This document shows positions 35,830-46,496 of a stretch of DNA of 64,000 bases, one piece after another. The stretch is from Cherax quadricarinatus (lineage: Eukaryota > Arthropoda > Malacostraca > Decapoda > Parastacidae). The notes below the pieces were generated by a model that saw nothing but the letters and a program-made list of their open reading frames with translations, was not told where the DNA came from and made no database searches. The position numbers and the translations under genes were made by a program. Positions within the stretch are counted from its first letter, which is position 1. Every line of letters begins with the position of its first letter. The stretch spans positions 36,994,344 to 37,058,343 of the forward strand of contig NC_091298.1 in NCBI RefSeq assembly GCF_038502225.1. The letters run 5' to 3'.

Positions 35830-38790
35830 ATGGGTTTAGAAATGATTAATAATGAGTATGGATATATTGACTTATGCTCTGATATTAAGAATCTTAATGG
35901 TAACTGTCATGGAGTAACTCTGGGTAATGATAATTTCAGAAATTGTGTAAAAACAAAGATGAATAGGAAAAATGTGCAGAAGAAAAAACATATGATGGTA
36001 TTTTATGCTAACAGTCAAAGTGCAAGAAATAAAATTAATGAACTACGTTTGGTAGCATGTGCTGGGAACTTTGATATCATTGCATTAACTGAAACGTGGT
36101 ATGATTTAAAGAGTCGGGATATGACTGCTGAGTGTAATATTCAGGGATTTAAGTTGTTCAATGTGGATAGATGTAATGGGAAGGGGGGAGGAGTTGCATT
36201 GTATGTTCGAGAAAATATTAATTGTTGCATAAAAACAGGTATAAAAATAGATGGAGCAGTAACAGAGTCTGTTTGGGTAGAGTTCGTGGAGGGTCAAGAA
36301 AAACTAATTCTAGGTGTAATATACCGACCTCCAGGCTTGGATCACGATAGAGGGAGACTTCTTTGGGACGAAATTGTTAGGGCTTCTGGACACAGTAACG
36401 TAGTCATAGTAGGGGACTTTAACTTTAGCCAAATTGACTGGAATTCTTTGACAGGTAATCTAGAGTCCAGTGACTTCATGGAAACAGTTCAGGACTGTTT
36501 TCTGAAACAGAGTGTAACTGAGCCTACCAGGGGTAATAATTTGCTAGACCTAGTCTTGTCAAATAAGGAAACACTCGTGAATAATCTGGAGATCACTGAA
36601 GAGCTTGGCGCAAGTGATCACAAATCCATCACCTTTAGCATTAATTGGGAATGCAAGAATAATGATAATACAGTAAAAATCCCTGATTTTCGTTCTGCCG
36701 ATTATAATGGACTTAGGGAACATCTGTCTAATCTTGATTGGGGTTATCTAGCTAATGATTTTATTGGTGATAATCATACTTTTGAATATGAAGGGATCTG
36801 CTTTTATGATTGTTTTCTTAATAATGTACACAGTGCCCAGAGTATATACATTCCCAAGAGAGAAATTAGGTCTAATAATAACGATCCCAAATGGGTTAAC
36901 AGGAGGCTAAAGCATCTATTAGGGGAGAAAAGGGGAATTTATAGGCGCATCAGAAGAGGAGAGGTTAACCTTACTGACCAATATGTTCAGCTTAAAAGAG
37001 AAGTAAAAAAGGCGATTAGAAAGGCTAAACGTGACTATGAAATTAGAGTTGCTAATGAATCAAAGACTAATCCAAAGGGGTTCTTTCAAGTGTATAGGAC
37101 GAAGGTGAAGGAAAAAGTAGGACCTCTGAAATCTGGGAATGGACAGCTGACGGATAATGAACTGGAAATGTGTTCCTTATTTAATGACTATTTTTTGTCA
37201 GTTTTTACACAGGAAGATGTAAATGAGATTCCAGTAATTAACAATTATTTGGTTCCTGATGAATTTAAGTTAACTAATATTACTGTCACGAGGGACATGG
37301 TTATTAAACAGATAGACAAACTGAAACAAAATAAGTCCCCGGGACCCGATGAGTTGTTTTCAAGGGTACTTAAGAAATGCAAGATGGAGCTTAGTCAGCC
37401 ATTAACGAGTGTATTCAATGCGTCCATCCTTACCAGTGTTGTGCCAGAGTTGTGGAAGATGGCTAATGTGGTTCCTATATTCAAATCAGGGGATAAGTCC
37501 ACTCCTTCAAATTACCGTCCAATAAGCCTGACATCTATAGTGGGCAAGTTATTAGAATCAATTATAGCTGACATTATCAGAAGTCACCTTGAAGAGCATA
37601 ACTTGATAAATGAATCTTAGCATGGATTCACGAGAGGTCGTTCCTGCCTGACAAACTTACTGACGTTCTTCAATAGAACATTTGAGGCAGTTGACAGTAA
37701 TAAGGAATATGATATTGTTTATTTGGATTTTAGTAAAGCCTTCGACAGAGTACCTCACAAGAGACTCTTAAGAAAAGTGGCAGCTCATGGTATAGGAGGT
37801 AAAGTTCTAGCATGGATTGAGGCATGGCTTACCAATAGAAAGCAGAGAGTTACCATTAATGGAGTGAAATCTGAATGGGGATTAGTCACTAGTGGCGTTC
37901 CACAAGGATCAGTTTTAGGCCCTCTCTTGTTCATAATTTACATTAATGACCTTCATGAAGGGATTACTAGTGACATGAGTAAGTTTGCTGATGATACAAA
38001 GATAGGCCGTATAATTCACTCTGAGGAGGATATCAATGAACTCCAGGACGATTTGAACAAATTAATGTCTTGGTCTGAGAAGTGGCAGATGAAGTTTAAT
38101 GTGGATAAGTGTAAGGTACTTGCCCTTGGTAATGAAAATGACCCTCGAAGCTATAATCTGGGTGAAGTGGAGCTTGGTCGTGCAGAATGTGAAAAAGACT
38201 TGGGAGTCATGGTAAGCAGAAATCTAAAGCCAAGACAGCAGTGCCTCAGTGTGCGCAACAAGGCCAACAGATTACTTGGATTTATCTCAAGAAGTATAAG
38301 TAACAGAAGTCCAAAAGTTATTTTACAGCTCTATACATCACTAGTGAGGCCTCATTTAGATTATGCTGCTCAGTTTTGGTCCCCTTACTACAGGATGGAC
38401 ATAGACTCATTAGAGAACATACAGAGAAGAATGACTAAAATGATTTACTGTGTAAGGAACCTCCCGTATGAAGATAGACTTAAAGCCTTAAATCTCCACT
38501 CTCTGGAGAGGCATAGAATGAGGGGAGATATCATTGAAGTGTATAAGTGGATGACGGGCATAAAGGGAGACATTAATAAAGTACTGAGGGTGTCGAACCA
38601 GGTAAGAACCAGGAATAATGGATTTAAGTTGGATAAATTTAGATTTAGAAAGGACATAGGTAAGTACTGGTTTTCTAACAGAGTTGTAGATGCGTGGAAC
38701 AGTCTTCCCAGTGGGGTGATAGAGGCTAGGACCTTGGGTAGCTTTAAGAAGAGACTGGACAAATATATGAGTGGGAGGGGCTGGGTTTGA
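35830..38790 (+). pseudogene. CR1 ORF2 (APE endonuclease + reverse transcriptase), single in-frame stop
   Basis: One continuous frame of 986 codons broken only by TAG at 37,618-37,620, right before HGFTRGRSCL. Related copies have a sense codon at this place, so a single nonsense change is likely. Endonuclease: ANSQSARNK (Asn61), TETW (Glu88), VGDFNFS (Asp196/Asn198), GASDHKS (Asp263/His264), all four expected catalytic positions present. RT: KSPGPDELF, NYRPISLTSIVGKLLES, VYLDFSKAFDRV (first catalytic Asp), GVPQGSVLGPLL, MSKFADDTKIG (FADD). It ends in a CR1-type C-terminal domain (LDKYMSGRGWV). The protein would nick target DNA and prime reverse transcription there. Apart from the stop, everything needed is present. 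Confidence 0.93.
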
Positions 38791-38921
38791 TTGGTGTTGG
38801 GGGGTGCTGGAGTTGTTTCTTGAGTAGCTCTAGGTAGTTGTCGTTTTGATAAGGACCTGCCTCGTATGGGCCAGTAGGCCTTCTGCAGTGTTCCTACATT
38901 CTTATGTTCTTATGTTCTTAT

Positions 38922-40708
38922 ACGAAGCAGGTCCATGCCACCCCCCGGCCTAGAACAATGACCACATAGTCAGGTCATTTTCACTTAAGGAAGGAGCACG
39001 GCACCAGACCTGGAAGCCCAAGCTAGTCAGGTCCAACTCACACCCACCCACACCCACTCATGTATTTATCCAACCTATTTTTAAAACTACACAACGTCTT
39101 AGCTTCTATGACGGTACTCGGGAGCTTGTTCCACTCATCCACAACTCTATTACCAAACCAGTGCTTTCCTACATCCTTCCTGAATCTGAATTTTTCCAGC
39201 TTGAAACCATTGTTGCGAGACCTGTCTTGGCTGGATATTTTCAGCACGCTATTTACATCCCCTTTGTTTATTCCTGTTTTCCATTTATGCACCTCAATCA
39301 CATTCCCCTAATTCTACGCCTTTCTAGAGAGTGCAGATTCAGGGCCCTCAGTCTATCCTCATAGGGAAGATTTCTGATACATGGGATCAACTCTGTCATC
39401 CTCCTCTGTACGTTTTCCAGTGTTTTTACATCTATTTCGTAATGTGGTGACCAGAAATGTGCAGTATAATCTAAATGAGGCCTAACCAAGGATATATAAA
39501 GTTGAAGAACAACCTGAGGACTTCTATTATTTATACTTCTAGATATGAAGCCAAGGATTCTGTTAGCTTTATTGCGAACACTAATGCACTGTTGTCTTGG
39601 TTTCAGATTACTGCTAACCAGAACTCCTAAATTCTTTTCGCAATCAGTAGTATTAAGATCGACACTATTCAGTTTATAAGTGGCATGGCTATTGTCCTGT
39701 TCAACATTTAGCACTTTGCATTTGTCTATATTATACCTCATCTGCCACTTCTCCGACCACTGCATCAGTCTATTCAAATCATCCTGGAGTGCACTAATGT
39801 CCTCAATAGAATGAATTGGACGACCTAATTTGGTGTCATCAGCAAATTTGCTTATGTCGCTATTTATTCCCTCATCTACATCGTTTATGTAAACTGTAAA
39901 CAACAACGGGCCCAACACTGACCCCTGTGGAACACCGCTTGTGACGTGCCCCCATTGTGATTTCTCCCCATTTATACAAACTCTCTGCTGCCTATTAGTC
40001 AACCACGCTTCTACCCAGGAAAAAAATTTCTCCTCCTATTCCGTGTGCCTTAAGTTTCCTCAAAAGTCTCTGATGTGGAACTCTATCCAAAGCCTTACTG
40101 AAGGCCATATACACAATATCATATTCATTACCATGATCTACCTCCTCAAACACCTTAGCAAAAAAGTTAGTAAATTCGTAAGACAGGAACGCCATTCAGT
40201 AAAACCGTGTTTTTATTAATTTATCAATTTATGCCTATAAAGATGGCTACGAATTGCCTGGGCAATTATGGATTCCATAAATTTTCCCACTATGGAGGTA
40301 AGGCTTATTGGTCTATAGTTCGAAGCCAAGGACCTGTCACCTGCCTTGTAAATAGGTATTACATTTGCCATTTACCACTTATCAGGCACCATGCCAGTTT
40401 GTAGTGATATGTTGAAAAGATTAGCCAAAGGTTTGCTAAGTTCCTCTTTACATTCCTTTAACACCCTTACAAACAGTTCATCAGGGCCTGGGAATTTGTT
40501 AGGTTTTAATTTCTCTATTTGTCTGAGGACCATGTCACTGCTTACTCTAATCGTGCATAGTTTATTATCGTCCTGTTCTACATAATTTATTATTTCTGGA
40601 ATTTCCCTAGTATCTTCCTGAGTAAAAACTGAGAGGAAGTAAGAATTGAAAATTTCACACATATCCCTGTCACTGTCAGTGATCTGACCGGAGCTACTCT
40701 GAAGTGTT
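38922..40708 (-). mobile_element. 5'-truncated CR1 fragment, minus strand, frameshifted RT
   Basis: On the minus strand: SSGQITDSDRDMCEIFNSYF and LKPNKFPGPDELFVRVLKEC (40,700-40,380), then after frame changes FSKALDRVPHQRLLRK (about 40,100), GVPQGSVLGPLLFTVYIND, ISKFADDTKLG (about 39,840), and the C-terminal KNRLDKYMSGCGWV ending at 39,038. The endonuclease and N-terminal RT are missing. The break is at about 40,708, where a T-run meets the 43-bp satellite. Sequence is clearly CR1 but diverged from the plus-strand copy next door. The 3' ends of the two face each other at about 38,921. Confidence 0.88.
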
Positions 40709-40992
40709 TTTTTTTTACACTCACGATACAACACTCATACTACGTGTTTCGTTTATGTTACAATCACGATACAACACTCACAATAAATGTTTGGTTTATC
40801 TTACACTCACGATACAACACTCACAGTACATGTTTGATTTATCTTACATTCACGATACAACACTCACAGTAAATGTTTGGTTTATCTTACAATGACGATA
40901 CAACACTCACAGTAAATGTTTTGTTTATCTTACACTCACGATACAACACTCACAGTAAATGTTTGATTTATCTTACACTCACGATACAACAC
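40709..40992. repeat. 43-bp satellite, middle part
   Basis: Diverged units of the same 43-bp family (CTTACACTCACGATACAACACTC with AAATGTTTGGTTTAT), continuing the array interrupted at 34,850. More diverged than the left part. Confidence 0.9.
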
Positions 40993-41194
40993 TTGCATTT
41001 GTGGTCACAGAGGTGCCTGTGCTAACTTTCCTATGGTGTAGAAATATACCTAGTTGGATGAATCTTATTGTGGCTAGCTGGTCTAGTGGCTAACGCGACG
41101 GGCTGGAGTTTTGAGACTCTATGACCGCGGGTTCAATCCCGGCCGGGGGTATGGTTTGTTTGCAATCGTGTCATTACGATTTCTTGAGTCGAGT
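40993..41194 (+). mobile_element. tRNA-derived SINE
   Basis: An insertion of about 200 bp flanked by CGATACAACACT on both sides. That string also belongs to the host satellite, so the duplication is suggestive only. The head is tRNA-like: an A-box-like TGGCTAGCTGGTCTAGTGG at 41,071 and a B box GGGTTCAATCCC at 41,129-41,140 with a near-paired T arm. The tail is GCAATCGTGTCATTACGATT, itself a small inverted repeat. The acceptor and D stems do not fold well, so it is not a functional tRNA gene. RNA polymerase III could start from the A/B boxes (family knowledge). Confidence 0.7.
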
Positions 41195-41240
41195 CGATAC
41201 AACACTCACAGTAAGTGTTTGGTTTATCTTACACTCACCT
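41195..41240. repeat. 43-bp satellite, last unit
   Basis: One further unit (GATACAACACTCACAGTAAG...) after the SINE, ending the array. Confidence 0.85.
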
Positions 41241-41312
41241 TTTTTTGTGTGTTTTTCTTTTATTTTGTTCTTCCTTATCAAATTATTTTTCCTTGTTGTT
41301 GTTGTTGTTCTT

Positions 41313-41457
<145 letters not shown>

Positions 41458-41565
41458 CAGAAGTCAGAGGCAGTAAGACTTACCATGGACCTCAGACCGC
41501 TACTTCAAGGGATATATACCTCACCATAAATCTGCTATCATAAGTTTAAACGAAGGTCGACTCAC

Positions 41566-41643
41566 CTTGAACCTGTCATCACTTGTGTAGGTGAAGATTC
41601 CCACGGTGAGGATGTGTAGGTCCCGCTGCCTGATCCACGACAC
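41566..41643 (-). CDS. Exon of a Dpr-family immunoglobulin cell-surface protein
   Basis: On the minus strand a 78-bp exon (26 codons, phase 0 at both ends if read this way) lies between an acceptor (TATTTTCACGTGCAG) and a perfect donor (AAG/GTGAGT). It encodes VSWIRQRDLHILTVG followed closely by YTSDDRF. This is the very conserved C to D strand region of the first Ig domain in Drosophila Dpr proteins (neuronal surface proteins that pair with DIP proteins in synaptic partner matching), including the core Trp. There are no stops or frame breaks. It is the only host coding sequence I can support. The flanking exons must lie outside the window or be unrecognised. The gene therefore runs right to left and the surrounding repeats would be intron. 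Confidence 0.85.
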
Positions 41644-42026
41644 CTGCACGTGAAAATAGGTGAGAACAAGTAAGTGAAATTCATTTTCTACCAAGGATTA
41701 TCATTCAATTTCCCCTCGCGCAAGTATCATTTTCCTTCATCATTTCCCGATATCACAGATAAAAACAATATACTGTGTTGTTAGATTATAAATTAGCAAC
41801 TAGAAACCATCTTTATAAAATCAGATCTTATATCAAAAAAAAAAAAAAATCTTTGATAGGAGAGATGAGGACAGCGTTTGCTATGTTAGGAAGATATTTT
41901 CTGAACAAAGTCAACATCTCTCAGTCCAAGACCCAGACACTAAACCTTCAACTAAATAAATTATAAGTTCTTATGTGTGTTATTTACCTAGATTTGTCGT
42001 CTGTTTCTCTAATTCAAACATCCGAC
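41644..42026 (-). other. Intron-like unique DNA next to the Dpr exon
   Basis: About 380 bp between the exon's acceptor side and the 28-bp satellite. AT-rich, with an A-run near 41,836. No second exon or element was recognised. Confidence 0.5.
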
Positions 42027-45000
42027 AGCACTACCACTGAACCAGTCACTCCACAGCACTACCACTGAACCAGTCACTCCACAGCACTACCACTGAACCA
42101 GTCACTCCACAGCACTACCACTGAACCAGTCACTCCACAGCACTACCACTGAACCAGTCACTCCACAGCACTACCACTGAACCAGTCACTACACAGCACT
42201 ACCACTGAACCAGTCACTCCACAGCACTACCACTGAACCAGTCACTACACAGCACTACCACTGAACCAGTCACTCCACAGCACTACCACTGAACCAGTCA
42301 CTCCACAGCACTACCACTGAACCAGTCACTACACAGCACTACCACTGAACCAGTCACTCCACAGCACTACCACTGAACCAGTCACTCCACAGCACTACCA
42401 CTGAACCAGTCACTCCACAGCACTACCACTGAACCAGTCACTCCACAGCACTACCACTGAACCAGCCACTCCACAGCACTACCACTGAACCAGTCACTCC
42501 ACAGCACTACCACTGAACCAGTCACTCCACAGCACTACCACTGAACCAGTCACTCCACAGCACTACCACTGAACCAGTCACTCCACAGCACTACCACTGA
42601 ACCAATCACTCCACAGCACTACCACTGAACCAGTCACTCCACAGCACTACCACTGAACCAGTCACTATACAGCACTACCACTGAACCAGTCACTCCACAG
42701 CACTACCACTGAACCAGTTACTACACAGCACTACCACTGAACCAGTCACTCCACAGCACTACCACTGAACCAGTCACTCCACAGCACTACCACTGAACCA
42801 GTCACTACACAGCACTACCACTGAACCAGTCACTCCACAGCACTACCACTGAACCAATCACTCCACAGCACTACCACTGAACCAGTCACTCCACAGCACT
42901 ACCACTGAACCAGTCACTACACAGCACTACCACTGAACCAGTCACTCCACAGCACTACCACTGAACCAGTCACTCCACAGCACTACCACTGAACCAGTCA
43001 CTCCACAGCACTACCACTGAACCAGTCACTCCACAGCACTACCACTGAACCAGTCACTCCACAGCACTACCACTGAACCAGTCACTACACAGCACTACCA
43101 CAGAACCAGTCACTCCACAGCACTACCACTGAACCAGTCACTCCACAGCACTATCACTGAACCAGTCACTACACAGCACTACCACTGAACCAGTCACTCC
43201 ACAGCACTACCACTGAACCAGTCACTCCACAGCACTACCACTGAACCAGTCACTCCACAGCACTACCACTGAACCAGTCACTCCACAGCACTACCACTGA
43301 ACCAGTCACTCCACAGCACTACCACTGAACCAGTCACTCCACAGCACTACCACTGAACGAGTCACTCCACAGCACTACCACTGAACCAGTCACTCCACAG
43401 CACTACCACTGAACCAATCACTCCACAGCACTACCACTGAACCAGTCACTCCACAGCACTACCACTGAACCAGTCACTACACAGCACTACCACTGAACCA
43501 GTCACTCCACAGCACTACCACTGAACCAGTTACTACACAGCACTACCACTGAACCAGTCACTCCACAGCACTACCACTGAACCAGTCACTCCACAGCACT
43601 ACCACTGAACCAGTCACTACACAGCACTACCACTGAAACAGTCACTCAACAGCACTACCACTGAACCAGTCACTCCACAGCACTACCACTGAACCAGTCA
43701 CTCCACAGAACTACCACTGAACCAGTCACTCCACAGCACTACCACTGAACCAGTCACTCCACAGCACTACCACTGAACCAGTCACTCCACAGCACTACCA
43801 CTGAACCAGTCACTCCACAACACTACCACTGAACCAGTCACTCCACAGCACTACCACTGAACCAGTCACTCCACAGCACTACCACTGAACCAGTCACTCC
43901 ACAGCACTACCACTGAACCAGTCACTACACAGCACTACCACTGAACCAGTCACTCCACAGCACTACCACTGAACCAGTCACTCCACAGCACTACCACTGA
44001 ACCAGTCACTACACAGCACTACTACTGAACCAGTCACTCCACAGCACTACCACTGAACCAGTCACTCCACAGCACTACCACTGAACCAGTCACTCCACAG
44101 CACTACCACTGAACCAGTCACTCCACAGCACTACCACTGAACCAGTCACTACACAGCACTACCACTGAACCAGTCACTCCACAGCACTACCACTGAACCA
44201 GTCACTCCACAGCACTACCACTGAACCAGTCACTCCACAGCACTACCACTGAACCAGTCACTCCACAGCACTACCACTGAACCAGTCACTCCACAGCACT
44301 ACCACTGAACCAGTTACTCCACAGCACTACCACTGAACCAGTCACTCCACAGCACTACCACTGAACCAGTCACTCCACAGCACTACCACTGAACCAATCA
44401 CTCCACAGCACTACCACTGAACCAGTCACTCCACAGCACTACCACTGAACCAGTCACTACACAGCACTACCACTGAACCAGTCACTCCACAGCACTACCA
44501 CTGAACCAGTTACTACACAGCACTACCACTGAACCAGTCACTCCACAGCACTACCACTGAACCAGTCACTCCACAGCACTACCACTGAACCAGTCACTAC
44601 ACAGCACTACCACTGAACCAGTCACTCCACAGCAATACCACTGAACCAGTCACTCCACAGCACTACCACTGAACCAGTCACTCCACAGCACTACCACTGA
44701 ACCAGTCACTCCACAGCACTACCACTGAACCAGTCACTCCACAGCACTACCACTGAACCAGTCACTCCACAGCACTACCACTGAACCAGTCACTCCACAA
44801 CACTACCACTGAACCAGTCACTCCACAGCACTACCACTGAACCAGTCACTCCACAGCACTACCACTGAACCAGTCACTCCACAGCACTACCACTGAACCA
44901 GTCACTCCACAGCACTACCACTGAACCAGTCACTACACAGCACTACCACTGAACCAGTCACTCCACAGCACTACCACTGAACCAGTCACTCCACAGCACT

Positions 45001-46495
45001 ACCACTGAACCAGTCACTACACAGCACTACCACTGAACCAGTCACTCCACAGCACTACCACTGAACCAGTCACTCCACAGCACTACCACTGAACCAGTCA
45101 CTCCACAGCACTACCACTGAACCAGTCACTGCACAGCACTACCACTGAACCAGTCACTCCACAGCACTACCACTGAACCAGTCACTCCACAGCACTACCA
45201 CTGAACCAGTCACTCCACAGCACTACCACTGAACCAGTCACTACACAGCACTACCACTGAACCAGTCACTCCACAGCACTACCACTGAACCAGTCACTCC
45301 ACAGCACTACCACTGAACCAGTCACTCCACAGCACTACCACTGAACCAGTCATTACACAGCACTACCACTGAACCAGTCACTCCACAGCACTACCACTGA
45401 ACCAGTCACTCCACAGCACTACCACTGAACCAGTCACTCCACAGCACTACCACTGAACCAGTTACTCCACAGCACTACCACTGAACCAGTCACTCCACAG
45501 CACTACCACTGAACCAGTCACTCCACAGCACTACCACTGAACCAGTCACTACACAGCACTACCACTGAACCAGTCACTCCACAGCACTACCACTGAACCA
45601 TTCACTCCACAGCACTACCACTGAACCAGTCACTCCACAGCACTACCACTGAACCAGTCACTACACAGCACTACCACTGAACCAGTCACTCCACAGCACT
45701 ACCACTGAACCAGTCACTCCACAGCACTACCACTGAACCAGTCACTCCACAGCACTACCAATGAACCAGTCACTCCACAGCACTACCACTGAACCAGTCA
45801 CTCCATAGCACTACCACTGAACCAGTCACTCGACAGCACTACCACTGAACCAGTCCCCCCACAGCACAATCAATGAACAGGTCACCCCACAGTACTAACA
45901 GAGAACCAGTCACCCCACAGTACTACCACTGAGCCGGTCACCACACAGCACTACCATTGAACCAGTCACCCCACAGCACTACCACTGAACAGGTCACCCC
46001 AGAGCACTACAACTGAACCAGTCACCCCACAGCACTACCACTGAACAGGTCACCCCACAGCACTACCACTGAACCAGTCACCCCAGACCACCTCCAGAGA
46101 ACGAGTCACATCACAGCACTACCACTCAGCCAGTCACCACACAGCACTACCACTGAACCAGTCACCCCACAGCACTACCACAGAACAGGTCACCCCAGAG
46201 CACTACCAATGAAACAGTCACCCCACAGCACTACCAATAAACAGGCCACCCCACAGCACTACCAGAACCAGTCACCCCACAGCACTGCCACTGAACAGGT
46301 AACCCCACAGCACTGCCACTGAACAGGTAACCCCACAGCACTACTGTTGAACCAGTCACACCAAATCACCACCACTGAACAGGTCACCACACAGCACTAC
46401 CACTAAACCAGCCACGCCACAGCACTACCAGAGAACCAGTCACCACACAGCACTACCATTGAACCAATCACTTCACAGCACTACCACTGAACCAT
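42027..46495. repeat. 28-bp satellite, homogeneous block with higher-order periods
   Basis: About 160 tandem copies of a 28-bp unit (CACTCCACAGCACTACCACT + GAACCAGT). Variant units recur at fixed spacing. GAACCAATCA occurs at about 42,599, 43,411 and 44,391, and GTTACTACACAG 112 bp after each. CACTCCACAACAC occurs at 43,811 and 44,791. Offsets are 812 bp (29 units) and 980 bp (35 units). From about 45,850 the units become diverged and CCCC-rich, like the block right of the LINE insertion. Confidence 0.97.
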
Positions 46496-46496
46496 C

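Larger units (their letters stand above)
34857..38921 (+). mobile_element. Nearly complete CR1-type LINE
   Basis: A 5' UTR starting ACATAAGAAAGAAGGAACAC, then ORF1 (34,976-35,815), ORF2 (35,830-38,790, one stop), a short 3' UTR and a tail of TTCTTATG repeats (38,899-38,921). CR1 elements typically end in short tandem repeats rather than poly(A), as seen here. It lies inside the 43-bp satellite. Its condition suggests a young insertion. Confidence 0.93.

Noticed and set aside
41072..41150. Functional tRNA gene
   Set aside because: A and B boxes are present but acceptor and D stems do not pair, and a SINE tail follows; called a SINE instead.
42027..46495. Possible CRISPR-like array (regular 28-bp repeats)
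   Set aside because: Units are contiguous with no unique spacers, and no cas genes exist; it is a eukaryotic satellite.
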